Part shown: positions 35,301-46,929 of the stretch, in pieces
How the letters are laid out: every line of letters begins with the position of its first letter
How positions within the stretch are numbered: position 1 is the first letter of the stretch
Source: Tribonema minus
Taxonomy: Eukaryota > Sar > Xanthophyceae > Tribonematales > Tribonemataceae
DNA length: 64,000 nucleotides
Assembly: GCA_017506865.1 (NCBI GenBank)
Contig: JAFCMP010000529.1
Span: 1 to 64,000, forward strand
Direction of reading: 5' to 3'
Translations under genes and position numbers: made by a program
Notes under the pieces: model-generated
The model's input: only the letters and a program-made list of their open reading frames with translations
Told to the model about the DNA's origin: nothing
Database searches by the model: none

Positions 35301-38300
35301 CCAAAGCCTGCGCTCTCATGCAGGCTGTGCTCCTACAGCTGTCGGCCATCATGTGAGAGAATCAGACCCCTGTCTAGTCCATATTTGTTTTCTGCGCAGT
35401 GCATTCTAACTTCTTTCCGACATCTGTTCTCCACCTCTGTTCTGCATGCAGATCATTTTCACATCTGGCGCTACAGAGAGCAACAACATGTCCGTCAAGG
35501 GAGTGGCGCGCTTCTATGCATCTCGCAAGGTGTGTGCACATTGGTCCACCTGTTCATTGTGAAGTTACACTTTTAGCCCTCACCTGTAACATTAATGTGT
35601 CACTGTAGATATAAAAGGAGTTGTGGACAACACAGTCGCTGCTCATGTTCAATGTTGAAGTTACCCCTAGCTCACTCGCCTCAGCAGTATTGCTAGTCAC
35701 AATGCGAGAGGTGCAATGGTGACAATGACGCCCAAGCTTGTGTGTTGAGAGTGTCGTATTTCAAGCATGTTGTGTCGTGGCTGGCTGTGCAATGCATGCG
35801 CGCCTATGCAGTCGTTGACGCCAGGTGGTCGCACTGAGCTGAGCACTGTTGCATCATGGTCAAGCCGCTGCACTGAGTCTGATTACAAGTTTGTGGAACA
35901 CAGCGGTCGGCATGGCTCAGTGGTGCAACACTGCCACAGCTGCTGCGTGCGACGCAGTGCATGCAGTGCAACTGCCAGTCCTCTTGCTTTTGACTCACGT
36001 GTGCGTCATACGGTCATTGATGTTGAGGACGCGTGTCTGTGGTGTAGCATTGCCACAGCTGCAGCGTTTGTGCACCGCAATGTGCAACTGTCAGTCTCCA
36101 CGCTTTTGACACATGTGCGCGCAGTATAATCATTGATACTGCTGTCAGTCCCCACGCGTTTGAATCATGTGTGCGCCATATGTTCGTTGGTGCTGAGGAT
36201 GCTTGTCTGTCATGCCGCGCACACTATTGTGATTGTGCAGAAGCACTTGATCACGACACAGACGGAGCACAAGTGCGTGCTGGACAGCTGCAGAGCCATG
36301 GAGAAGGAGGGCTATGAGGTATGTAGGTAAATATGTTTTTATGTGTGTGTATTGATGATATGTGCTGTCCGTTGTATGTATACAAGTGTGTGTATATGAT
36401 GGTACATGTATGTACAAGGTATGATCGCGGCGTAGATCACACTGCGTCAGTACACCGTGGCCGCACAACCCGCTGAGATGATAACTCCAAGCGCGCAGTG
36501 GCAGCAACTAGTTTAGATGTTCTCTGACTGCACCTGTTCCCTTCTTCTCGATTCTGAAAGACAATGTCGTCAGGTTTTCAAAGCTCAGCATGCGCTCGTC
36601 TGCATGTCATGCGCCGTTTCTGAAGTGGTTTGTAATTGAATTGAAGTTGTTGAGTGACTCATTTGTCATCTGCGAATAGTTGGCAACGAACGGCGTGCGC
36701 ATCCAGCACTCTTGCAACTTCACAATGCTGCATATCATCAATTCTGCTAAATCCTCTGCTCATCCGCAACTTCATCTTCAACACTGCGCGCCCGTCACAT
36801 ACTTGCCGGTCCAGTGTGTCACAACAGGTTGAGCATTTAGCCGATTGTTCAAGAAAAGCAGTCAGCGATGATGTGGCTACCATCACTCTTGGACCTCCAC
36901 AACCCCGAAGGGTCTTGTAAGATCTCTGCTTGTAAAATCTCTGCTGCTCATATGCAACTTCATGCAACTTCATCTTCAACACTGCGCGCAGGTCACATAC
37001 CTGCCGGTCCAAACCAATGGTCTCATAGACATGGCGGAGCTGGAAAGTGCAATACGGCCGGACACGGCACTGGTCAGCGTCATGGCAGTCAACAATGAAA
37101 TCGGCGTCATTCAGCCCATCAAGGTACGTGCATGGGCGCTATACCCGTAGGTATACTGTGCAGGGTCAATATGCTGTTCATGCACAAGCGGTGTTTATGC
37201 CAGCGTCATGGCAGTCAACAACGAAATCGGTGTCATTCAGCCCATCGAGGTGCGCGCATGGGCGCTATACTTGTATACTCTGCAGTGGCGGCATGCTGTG
37301 TATGCACAAGCGATGTCCGTGCCAGGTATTCGTTCTTGTGAAGCGCTGCATTCCTGAAGTCACTTGTCAGTTTGCCGCAGGCACTTGTGCCTATTGTTGA
37401 TGCTCCAGTGGATGATTGCTTCTTGTTCACGGTGGCTGATGGCTGATGTTTCAGTATTTACTAGTCTGTGGATGGTAGCTGCATTTTTACACCAAACGCA
37501 GACCAGATGTATGCTTGTGGCGTTGTTGTGTAGCGGCGACTTTTTTGAATGGACTGGCTGTTGCTCGTGGCAATGTTGCTTCATGACATTTGTACAATGC
37601 CGTAGCTTTGCAACTTTGGGTTAGGGTTAGGTTTAGGGTAAAATTACAGCGCCCGCTCCATTCGTCCTGCTGTGCCTACTTTGGTCGGCGCTTGTGATGG
37701 CGCACTGCTCTGGGACCTGTAGTGTGTAGCAGCATGTTTGAATACGTTACGGAGTAGCCAACTGCAATCGACATCGTCCCAGATCGATTTGCAAGCGTCA
37801 CAGACTGTGAAGCAATGGCTTGCTTGCTTGCTTGCTAGTCCTATTTGTGCTAGGTTATACATGATGTCTGTGGTTGATAGGCGCTTGCCACGGCCATTCT
37901 ACGATGGAGCTCATGGACGGTTTTTACTGTGCATTGTGCGCTTGCAGGAGATTGGAGCGCTCTGCCGCGCCAGGAAGGTCTTCTTCCACAGCGACATGGC
38001 GCAGATGCTGGGCAAGCTGCGCATCAACGTCGACGACATGAACGTCGACTTGGTCAGGTGCGACACGCCTGTGCAATAGCGCCCACATGTTACACTTTGA
38101 ATGACAAGCTCCCCATCAACGTTGACGACATGAACGTCGACTTGGTCAGGTGTGACACAGTAGCGCAACAGCGCCCACATGTTACACTTTGCATAACAAG
38201 CTACAAGCTGCCCATCAACGTCAATGACATGAGTGTTGACTGAGTCAGGTGCGAAACAGTAGCTTTATAGCGCACACATGTCATACTTCGCGTTATAGCA

Positions 38301-41300
38301 CAGGGCAATGGTCACCACATATTCGTCATCGAGCCATGTCACCCACATGGCACAGATGCTGGGCAAGCTGCCCTGATGATCGACGTCGGCGATGTCAGCG
38401 TCGACTTGGTCAGCTGTGGAACAGTAGCTTAGTAACGCCGGCATGTTATACTTCAACTTATCACAAGGCTGTGTATGGTCAGCGCATCATTGTCAGCGAG
38501 CCGTGTACACGTCATTGGCTGCGGTTTTGCAGCGTCGTGGTCAGTGCTGATGTTAGCTCAACTGCGTCAGTGCAACATTGGAGCAGTCATACTTCTGAAG
38601 TATGCTTCTTTGAAGAAGACAATTGGCTGCAGTCAGCAGTGCTCAGCTTAGTTAGCGACCGCCAGCGGACAGTTGCACAGCGCCTCTGAACGCAATGCTG
38701 CGCCCACACCGCCATGCTTGCATCATGCAAAGCTCTCATATTGATTGCTGCGAGCCTTCCTTAGGCCTGATACCACCTGCTCAGGGTCTGCCATGCTTAC
38801 CACCTGCTGCCTTGGTGCTCACGCATCATGCTGCCCTCGCGACTTGTCTCAAATCCTGCAGTCTTAGCAGCCACAAAGTGTACGGGCCGAAGGGAGTCGG
38901 CGCGTTGTATGTGAGGCGGCGGCCGCGTGTGCGGCTGGAGCCGGTGTTCAGTGGCGGCGGCCAGGAGCGCGGGCTGCGCAGGTACAGTGCCAATATTTGA
39001 AGTTGGCGGTTGAAGTTATTCATCAGAGTTTGTCGTGAATTTTGTTGATGTCAAGTTTTGTGCGGGTGGAGCCGGTGTTCAGTGGCGGCTTGAGCGAGGG
39101 CTGTGCCAGGTATCACAGAGTTGAAGTTGTTTGTTGAACTTTTTTGGTGCAAGTTGTGCGGATAGAGCCGGCGTTCAGCGGCGGCGGCCAAGAGCGGGGG
39201 CTGCGCCGGTACAGTACCAAAAACTTCAGGTTGGCCACTGAAGTTCATTGGTGCCAAGTTTGTGCGGCTAGAGCCGGTGTTCAACGGCGGCTGGAGAGAG
39301 GGCGGTGCCAGGTACCGCATAGTTGAAGTTAGGGATTGAACTTTTCTGGTGCAAGTTGTGCGGCTGGAGCCAGTGTTCAGCGGAGGCCAGGGGAGGGGGC
39401 CGCACAGGCACTCACGACGTTGATTATCAGCCATCTTCACTTCATGAAACTCAAGTATATCTGTAGTTGGCTTTGAGCCTGCAGCAGCAACAGGCACCGT
39501 TCACTGCGCATCAAAAGTGACTGCCTTCGTTGGAGGCCTATGAGTGCGCCTTCAGGCATAGTCTCCTGCTCCTTGGCACCCAGTGAGGCTGTTGACGCGC
39601 ATTGTACAACACACATGTTGCTGTGAGAATGGTCAGCAAATCGCGTTGTGCAGCTAATGTGAAGCACAGCAACCAACCAAAAACTTAGACTCACCCGGCA
39701 CGCAGCCTTATGCGTAAGATGTTCTTTGTAGCTGTGCTGTAAACAGTCAGCCTCGCCACCACTGCAGCGACACCCTATTCTCCTCCCCGACATAGCGCCC
39801 TTGTATGTTTGATGTTGAAGCTCAGTATGCAGTACATGTCTGTATGTGCCGCAGATATGAAATGTGTCGCCTGATTGTAAAATTCACCAACTTGAGCGGC
39901 GCATGTGCACATCACAATCACGCTGCCAAGGCAGCTGCACCAATTCGGAGCGCCTCCTGCTGACAGTTCCATGCCTTGTAACTGCCATGCAGCGGCACCC
40001 TGCCGCACAACCTGTGCGTCGGCTTTGGCGCGGCGTGCGACGTTGCGGCCCAGGAGATGGAGAGGGATGCCAAGTGGGTGGGCTACCTGTCAAAGCGGAT
40101 GCTAGACGCAATCACCGCACGTGTGCCAGAGGTGAGAGGACACTTTGATAATTGCAGCTTAGTATTAAAAATCTTTTTAACAAATAATGAACAAGTGGCT
40201 ACCTGTCAAAGCGGATGCTCGACGCAATCACCGCACGCGTGCCTGTGGTGAGCTGCTGGAGACGTTGTGATATTTGCAGCACTGCACGCGTGCCTGAGGG
40301 TGAGGGTTAGGGGGCATGCACAGCACTGTTGCAAGGAGTGGTGCTGCTACAGCAGGTGTAGTGAAGCAGCAGAGAGAGTAATCATGTGAATAGATAAATG
40401 GGGGTTTGTCAAAGCGCATGCTCGACACCATCACCGCACGCGTGCCTGAGGTGAGCTGGTAGAGACATTACAGTAGCTGCAACTTAAGATTGAAATCACT
40501 GCACGCGAGCGTGAGGTGGCGAGGGTTTGGGGGCATGCATAGCAATGTTGCAAGGAGCGGTGCTACCGCAAGCAGGTGTAGCGAAGCAGCAGAGAGAGTA
40601 AACAAGTGAATAAACAAGTGGGCTACCTGTCAAAGCGCATGCTCGACACAATCACTGCATGCGTGCCAGAGGTGAGCTGCTGGAGACATTTCCAGTATTG
40701 CAGCTGAGTATTCAAAATCACCGCATGTGATGTAAGTTCTGAGAGGCATGCACACCTCCGCCTCAAGAAGCGGTGCTGCTACAAGCCGATGTAGTGAAGC
40801 AGCAGAGATGGTGTGGTGGTTTGCGATGAGAGAGTGCACAAGTGGGTACCTGTCGCAGTGGATGCTCAACGCAATCACTGCGCGCATGCTGAAGGTGAGT
40901 TCTTGGTGGTCTGCAGGGCACTGTGCCGGCGTACAGTGTGCTGAAGTATGCGTTACTGATACTCCAGTTTTTGTTCAGGCCACTCCGCCGCGTCATTAGT
41001 TCAATATGCGCTCGCAGCAGCATTGCCAACACCGCTTCTGCTCAATGAATCATGCCTGCATTCATGCCCGTTCAAGGCAGCAACTGTTGCAATGCGCACT
41101 GCAGGCATATTCTCTGCTTGTCATTTCTCACATCGCAGCGCTCAGCATTGGCCGCTTTTGTGCACCAGCACGGCTGCGTTGAGCGTCATCGGGCGCCTGG
41201 ATTGCTCACCGCCCACACGAATGCATGCATTTGACAACCGACGTCGAACTGGTGCCCTATACGAAGAAGCATGGTCAGTAGTGGTGCATGCTACGTGCAT

Positions 41301-43200
41301 GCAGGACAGGTGCATACGAAGCGGGGCGAATACAAGCAAGAGCACACGCCACTGAGCAATCTACGCCAATTAGCGCTGCATCGCCATCTCGCTGCCCTTT
41401 ACCGCCGCACGCAGTGCCGCAGCCATAGGCACTGTCCCTCCAGCGCATGATTTCACTAGGTACCTTTGCTCAAACTTCACCATGTTGTATTATTTCATTC
41501 TGCACTATTCTGCAGGTGGTGCTCAACGGCGACCCGACCGCGCGCTACAGCGGCAACCTCAACTTGAGCTTTGCGTACGTGGAGGGCGAGAGCCTGCTGA
41601 TGGCGCTCAAGAACATAGCTGTGAGCAGCGGCTCTGCGTGCACGAGCGCGTCGCTGGAGCCGAGCTACGTGCTGCGCGCTATCGGCGTTCAGGAGGACCT
41701 GGCCCACACGAGCATCCGCTTTGGGATCGGCCGTTTCACCACGCAGCAAGAGGTGAGGCAGGGGTGTTCTCTACTTTGAAGTTTATACTTTGAGATGGGT
41801 TTACATACACACAGGTCTACTCCAATTTCCCTCTTCAAGTCAAGCCTACACGCGAGCATCCGCTTTGGGATAGGCCGCTTCACCATGCAGCAAGAGGTGG
41901 GGCAGGGGTGTTGGCTGGCCCTGAAGCATACAAAATTCTGGGATTGAATACCATATACAAGCACACAGATCTGCTTCGATGATTTCCGTCAGTATATTCA
42001 AGCCTACACACTAGCATCCGCTTTGGCGTTAGCCGCTTCACCACGCAGCAAGAAGTGAGGCAGGGGTGTTGATTGGCCCACAGGCCAATCCTGCAGGTAC
42101 AATTGAGGACAATTGCACATTGTTGGGAGTCTGCATGCGTAGGGGGGTGTTCAAGGTTTATCACAAGCACTAATTGATAGCTTGATCACAGTCAGTATCT
42201 GATAGCTTGATCACAGTTATCAACTGATAGCTCGATGCACCATACTGTCAAGGCATGGTGCAATATCATAATGCTGGACATTCAAGTCCCTGTAGATACT
42301 AGGAAGCGGCGTTACTGAAGCTCTGCTGTGGTCTGTGAAAGTTTTACATGGCGCAGTTGCTGTTTGTTGAATACTTCTCCACACATAGCACACGCCACAG
42401 ACACATTTATGGGGCTCTCTGTTGTGGTTCCATCTTAGTCGCCTGCGAATCCGACACTGATATACCGTTTGCTTACGGTCTGTTGCCGCGCATGCATTTA
42501 TAACACAAACTTGAAAGGGGCGCCTGCTGACAGGTCCCATTACCTCCCCCCCCCCCCCCCCCCCCCCCATGCGACTCCACTCTGCATATGCATGAAATAT
42601 ATATTTTTGTGGTGCTCATCTTACAGTCTGCCTTGACAGTCAGATATGGTCCTCATGACGCGCCTGCCCCTCCTTGCTGTTATTGTCGTCCACCGTTATG
42701 GTCAATTTTCTGTATCCTTGTGTTTGTGTCTTGATGCACTCTAAAGTGTATTGCATATTGCCCTGTAGCCTGTCGATGTACCGTCCGCAGGCGGACCCTG
42801 CAGACAGACAACATCCACTGTACGACCACAGATGCCTGTACAACAGATTCCTGTATGCTTCACCAGATTCCTGTTTATTGTTATGTGCAGATGATTTCTC
42901 GTGCAAGCCCCCCTTGACTACTTTGGCGTATGCCCACCCACTGCACGCTTTGCAGCTGCAAGCAAGCAAATGTACCGATGCTGTCACTAGAGCTTGCAGC
43001 GTGCTGTTGACGCCCATGCACTTCCAAATTTTGACGACTTAGCATTTTCATTTTCTTGTCCCATGTTTTGGCAGGTGGACTTTGCAGTTGATCTTCTGGC
43101 GGAGCACGTGGAGCGCCTGCGCAGCATGAGTCCCCTCTGGGAGCTCGTCCAAGAGGGCGTAGATCTCAAGACCATTCAGTGGTCGCAGGACGCGCACTGA
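32352..43200 (+). CDS. NFS1: Cysteine desulfurase, mitochondrial type (NFS1), 11 exons
   Basis: PLP enzyme that takes sulfur from cysteine for Fe-S cluster assembly and tRNA thiolation. Exons: 32352-32442, 32695-32864, 33667-33843, 35452-35529, 36241-36318, 36992-37123, 37948-38057, 38862-38981, 39993-40131, 41516-41752, 43075-43200. All phases agree; 485 residues. The N-terminus ([20 protein letters not shown]) looks like a mitochondrial presequence. Key parts: [35 protein letters not shown] with His182, [23 protein letters not shown] with PLP Lys284, [36 protein letters not shown] with active-site Cys407, and C-terminal [12 protein letters not shown]. Family-typical length and complete. Departures: SHK where most have GHK, and SDMAQ for TDAAQ. 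Introns after exons 3, 6, 7, 8, 9 and 10 contain echoes of the preceding exon end. Confidence 0.97.
33585..33666 (+). repeat. NFS1: Acceptor-side echo upstream of NFS1 exon 3
   Basis: The real exon starts TTCCAG|GACATGCAAGCGAC. About 70 bp upstream is TTGCAGGACGTGCAAGCGAC followed by AACGATCACAGCACACC, with the same flanking CACCATGTATG spacer. It is a copied acceptor plus exon start located 5' of the exon. Confidence 0.72.
33844..34132 (+). repeat. NFS1: Exon-end echoes after NFS1 exon 3 (2 copies)
   Basis: The exon ends GACCTCATTGGAGCGTCACC AAGAGAG|GTGGGCAGTTGAAG. Copies lie at 33866-33905 (donor changed to AT) and 33985-34040 (donor GT kept), each with the following GGGCAGT(T/G)GAA intron start. 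Period is about 60-120 bp. The GTTTCGGCATACAGAGCGGA stretch also repeats (33955, 34094). Confidence 0.82.
36725..36991 (+). repeat. NFS1: Acceptor-side echo upstream of NFS1 exon 6
   Basis: The real boundary reads CAACACTGCGCGCAG|GTCACATACCTGCCGG. At 36779-36813 a copy reads CAACACTGCGCGCCCGTCAC then ATACTTGCCGGTCCAG, about 200 bp upstream, including CTTCATCTTCAACAC before it. The acceptor AG is lost in the copy. Confidence 0.8.
37124..37320 (+). repeat. NFS1: Exon-end echo after NFS1 exon 6 (1 copy)
   Basis: A 129-bp tandem duplication places a second copy of the last 45 coding bases at about 37206-37250, with 42 of 45 bases identical. Two of the three differences are synonymous. The donor GT and the next intron bases (GCATGGGCGCTATAC) are also copied. 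Confidence 0.88.
38058..38420 (+). repeat. NFS1: Exon-end echoes after NFS1 exon 7 (3 copies)
   Basis: The exon ends ...AACGTCGACTTGGTCAG|GTGCGACAC. Copies at about 38102-38155 and 38207-38252, and a longer one at 38345-38412 that starts at the CACATGGCACAGATGCTGGG part of the exon. Donors read GTGTGACA, GTGCGAAA and CTGTGGAA. Intron starts (AGCGCCCACATGTTACACTT) are copied too. Confidence 0.88.
38982..39420 (+). repeat. NFS1: Exon-end echoes after NFS1 exon 8 (4 copies)
   Basis: The exon end GTGCGGCTGGAGCCGGTGTT..GGGCTGCGCAG|GTACAGTGCC recurs at about 39060-39113, 39156-39218, 39260-39313 and 39356-39410, with a period of about 100 bp. The first three copies carry a GTATC/GTACAG/GTACC donor and the last reads GCACTC. 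Each is followed by TTGAAGTT. Confidence 0.9.
40132..40910 (+). repeat. NFS1: Exon-end echoes after NFS1 exon 9 (4 main copies)
   Basis: Copies of GGGCTACCTGTCAAAGCGGA..GTGCC.GAG|GTGAG lie at about 40196-40255, 40404-40460, 40618-40680 and 40840-40905, plus small fragments near 40280 and 40498. The unit is about 210 bp and includes an intronic part (GGGGGCATGCA..GTGTAGTGAAGCAGCAGAGA). In the first copy three of four differences from the exon are synonymous. Confidence 0.9.
41753..42080 (+). repeat. NFS1: Exon-end echoes after NFS1 exon 10 (2 copies)
   Basis: The end AGCATCCGCTTTGGGATCGG..ACCACGCAGCAAGAG|GTGAGGCAGGGGTGTT recurs at about 41849-41915 and 42010-42070, period about 155 bp. Donors are GTGGGG and GTGAGG. 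Several differences fall at third codon positions. Confidence 0.9.
42541..42569 (+). repeat. Poly-C tract in NFS1 intron 10
   Basis: A run of nearly 30 C. Similar long C or G runs occur at 11043-11060, 12798-12828, 22429-22441 and 63857-63876. Confidence 0.9.
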
Positions 43201-44198
43201 CGCACTTGCAGTAGACGCTCCGACGACTCGACAATATGGCACTTGAAGTAGACGCGCACGTCACCGCTTGCGGTTTGTATGAGTGAGTGGCTCACTGGCC
43301 GCGCTGCACTGCGTTTTGGGCAAGAGCAGCGCGGCATGTATCGCTTTGCACCTCTAGTGCTGCCTGTTTGCATCATGGCAATGCATATGCTGGTGCTGGA
43401 CGGGCTGGCAGTACTGATGCGGCGCCATTGGCACCAGGCCAGACAGTTAATGCACACATGGTACTTCAAGAAGTTTGCTTCATTTCGCCTGGTTGCCCTG
43501 TGAGTATGCGTTGCGTGCTCGCAAACGTAGTGGTTGCATCTCAAGCATGTACGCAAAGGACTTTTAGACACTTCATTCAGCATGACTTGAGTTCAAAACG
43601 CATGGCATGCAGTAGTGGAGCAGCAGGGTGATCAACTTGACAGTGTAGAATTTGCTCAAGATTGAGTCCCCTCTGGGAGCTCGTCCAAGAGTGCGTAGAT
43701 CTCAAGACCATTCAGTGGTCGCAGGACGCGCACTGACGCACTTGCAGTAGACGCTCCGACGACTCGACAATATGGCACTTGAAGTAGACGCGCACGTCAC
43801 CGCTTGCGGTTTGTATGAGTGAGTGGCTCACTGGCCGCGCTGCACTGCATTTTGGGCAAGAGCAGCGCGGCATGTATCGCTTTGCACCTCTAGTGCTGCC
43901 TGTTTGCATCATGGCAATGCATATGCTGGTGCTGGACGGGCTAGCAGTACTGATGCGGCGCCATTGGCACCAGGCCAGACAGTTAATGCACACATGGTAC
44001 TTCAAGAAGTTTGCTTCATTTCGCCTGGTTGCCCTGTAAGTATGCGTTGCGTGCTCGCAAACGTAGTGGTTGCATCTCAAGCATGTACGCAAAGGACTTT
44101 TAGACACTTCATTCAGCATGACTTGAGTTCAAAACACATGGCATGCAGTAGTGGAGCAGCAGGGTGATCAACTTGACAGTGTAGAATTTGCTCAAGAT
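43127..44198 (+). repeat. NFS1: 536-bp tandem duplication of the NFS1 3' end
   Basis: Copies 43127-43662 and 43663-44198 differ at only a handful of positions. The unit begins inside the last exon at TGAGTCCCCTCTGG, includes the C-terminal 25 codons and stop, and runs into 3' flanking DNA. TGAG at the junction is possible microhomology. The second copy carries one base change in the copied codons (GAGGGC to GAGTGC). It has no acceptor of its own, so it is not a usable exon. Confidence 0.95.
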
Positions 44199-44968
44199 GA
44201 CGTGCATTTCGCTGTCATCTTGTCTTTAGAGCACATGTACCCCTGCATTGGTAGTGCAGCCTACGCTGGTGAAAGCTCTAGACTGCAGCAACATGCATAG
44301 AGCACAGCACCTTTGAATGATTCAACGCGACTGCAACACAAGCCCTGCATACACATTGCATTAATGTGCCACAGTGTGCTGTGCATCAGTGTGTAGCGCA
44401 CTGGCAGTTGCGCAGCCAGCGGGCTGGCCATCAGATTCTGAGGAAATGGTGTGGCTGAGTACCCCCCAGCGCCAGTGCAGCAGCGCCCAGGTCCACCATA
44501 TGGCAGCGGCTACGATGATCCTGCCTCGTTGCTATGTGCATGGGCAGATGGGGATTTGAATACAGGGCAAGGTGTAGTCCAGGCGGCCCGGGTGCAGTGA
44601 CACGAGTCTAATCTTCACGCACACGATTAGGTGCTCCAGCAACTGGCAGTCCAACGTGGGGACACAACGCGACACACAACGCCCAGAAGTGCCGCGGTGC
44701 CTTCGCGAATTCAGCGGCATCACTATGACGTGTCTGTGGTCCGCGACAACTAAGGATGCTGGCGTGGCGTCTACATCTCAAGCCATTGTGAGCATCCGAT
44801 TCAAGTTGACACGCATCACGGCGTACACTCAGATAAGCTCTAGAGCTGTTGCGGTACCAGTGTCCAACCTCGTGGAGCGCAGTTGCAGACCGAGCTGCTG
44901 CATACATGTGCACCCTACACATATACCGCACACCCGCTTGCAGGGGCTTAAATTTGTTCACAACAAAG
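44199..44968. other. No gene recognised
   Basis: Spacer between the NFS1 tandem duplication and the retrotransposon insertion. No family match on either strand. Confidence 0.4.
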
Positions 44969-44981
44969 GTACCAGTCCACA
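44969..44981. repeat. Target site duplication, left copy
   Basis: GTACCAGTCCACA, identical to 46500-46512. It directly precedes the truncated 5' end of the retrotransposon. Confidence 0.9.
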
Positions 44982-46499
44982 GGCGGCGCCGCAACCGTGC
45001 CGGCTGCGACAGCGGCAATGGCGGTGGCAGCGGCCAATGCGGCAGGTGCTGCACCAACACCTGCGGCAGCAGCAACACCACTGGCAGCAGCAGCAACGGC
45101 AGGCGGCACAGCTGCAGCACCAGCGCACGCAGCAGCGGCAGCCGTCAATGCAGGCGCTGCGCGTTCCACACCAGCAATGCTACAAGGCGCAGCAGCAGCA
45201 GAGGTGGCGCGCCTGCCCCTCATGCGGACGATCGCCACAGCTGCCACATCTCTACGTGCAGCAACAGGTGACAAGCTGGAACATATACTGCCACCAGCGC
45301 TAACGCCACTGCAGCAGCAACCACCTACGCAGCAGCCGCCGCTGCGGCCGACAGCAGGTGGTGGCACTGGTGCGGATGCTGCTTGCGTACTTGACGCCAG
45401 TGCTCTGCAGTTGCAGTGTAGCCTGAAGCGCCCCAATCAGAGTGCGCTTGCAGATGCCGTCGCTACCGAGCTTGCAGATAAGGTGGAGGCGGACCTGCAA
45501 CAGCTGCCGCAGGGCACGCAACGCACGCAAGCACTTGCTCGATTCCGGTCGCAGCGCCACATGCACTCGATCGGCATGGCATTCCTCAACGAGCCCATGT
45601 ACTCCACAACGGCTTCGTTCGATGGCCTATCCTGGCAGCTGGCCGTCAAACGCGCCATCGGAGTAGAGGAGCAGACGGCAGGCTGCAAGCTGTGCGGGAA
45701 GTCGCCGGGCGGCACCCTGCATGCACGGCTGTGTCAAGCGCCACGCGTCAAGGCGCACGACACCATTGTCCACAATAGCGTCAAGAGGGCCACGCAGCGC
45801 CTCCTGCGGCAATACCTCAAAACGGGACTGGTGGACGAGGACTACACGCCGTTTCTGGGGTCCGCCGGGCCGCCGGGGAGTCGCAGGATGGACATCGTGC
45901 TGCCTGCCGACGCCTTCCCGGTGACCGGCTACGACGACCCGACACGCCACCTACCGCTCATGGTGGACGTTACCTGCTTCGAGGCACAGGTGGCGTCGCG
46001 GGCGGCGAAGACTGCAGCAGACCCCGAGCGATGCTGCCGCGACCAAGAGGCCGCCAAGACTACCCACTATTCTGGTCATTATGATCAGAATTGCTACAAA
46101 CTTGCCACATTGGCAATAGGGTCATTTGGCAGCATCGGGGAGCAGGGGCGGAAGCTGCTGGAGGCTGTGGCGACGGAGTATGCCAGCAGGATGTCAGTGC
46201 CCGGAGGAGCGCGCCCTAAAGCTCTCAAGGGCATCGCCCTGGCGCGCTTACGCTCGGCACTGTCGGCAGCGCTCCACATGGCGTACTCTGGCCGTGTCAT
46301 GACACACATGGCAGAATCCAGGGGGGGGGGGCACATGGAGGAGGACGTAGGGGAGGACCCTGAGATGCCATTTGGCGGCGGCGGCGTTTGAGTGGTTGTC
46401 GTTGCGACACTTTCAGACTGTAATACGACATGTAGATTCCTTACAGCTAGATGCCAATCATCTGGGCTTTTTCGCGCCCTGAGCGAGAATTAATAAAAA
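44982..46499 (+). mobile_element. 5'-truncated non-LTR retrotransposon copy with restriction-like endonuclease domain
   Basis: An open frame (44952-46391, entering from the flank) encodes an Ala-rich stretch and then the C-terminal half of a LINE protein. It has a CCHC knuckle CKLCGKSPGGTLHARLC, VHNSVKRATQRLL, then RRMDIVLP and LMVDVTCFEAQ, the Asp-bearing parts of a PD-(D/E)XK (restriction-like) endonuclease. The element ends about 110 bp after the stop in AATTAATAAAAA. A perfect 13-bp target site duplication (44969-44981 and 46500-46512) proves insertion by target-primed reverse transcription with 5' truncation. The frame has no stop or frameshift, so the insertion is young. It supplies the 3' half missing from the copy at 1-4630, but whether they are one family needs alignment of an intact copy. 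Confidence 0.92.
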
Positions 46500-46512
46500 G
46501 TACCAGTCCACA
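46500..46512. repeat. Target site duplication, right copy
   Basis: GTACCAGTCCACA directly after the A-rich 3' end (AATAAAAA) of the insertion. Confidence 0.9.
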
Positions 46513-46929
46513 AATACCAACCGCTGGGGTCTGCTTCATCATGTTTCACCAACCGCCGGGCTTGCAGTGGTTTAAACACACTAATCTGGTGTGCTTTAAA
46601 CACAATTGCACCTACTATTAGGCAGATCACGATGGTTGCAATCTACTTTCAGATTGGCAGTACAAACAGATGTGGCATGCGAAGTGGCAATTTGTCTACC
46701 AACAATTTGAAAGCGTTAATTGACAAGTCTTAGACTTTCAAGCGCCCGTGACCACTGATATGCACGGCGCACCTGCTCACTCACAGCCCAAGGTTTTTTT
46801 TTTCGAATAAAAGAACTTAGGGCGTAAATCGTAATCCACTGAGGGCCTGGAGGACAGCCCGAGGCCTGGAGCACAAATTGTGAAGAGTGTAAACACAAAT
46901 AGCCGCTGCGCAGCAAGCAATATGATGCA

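Noticed and set aside
44656..45303. Gln/Arg-rich open frame overlapping the second retrotransposon copy
   Set aside because: It is the shifted-frame shadow of the Ala-rich part of the retrotransposon protein, whose domains are all in the other frame.
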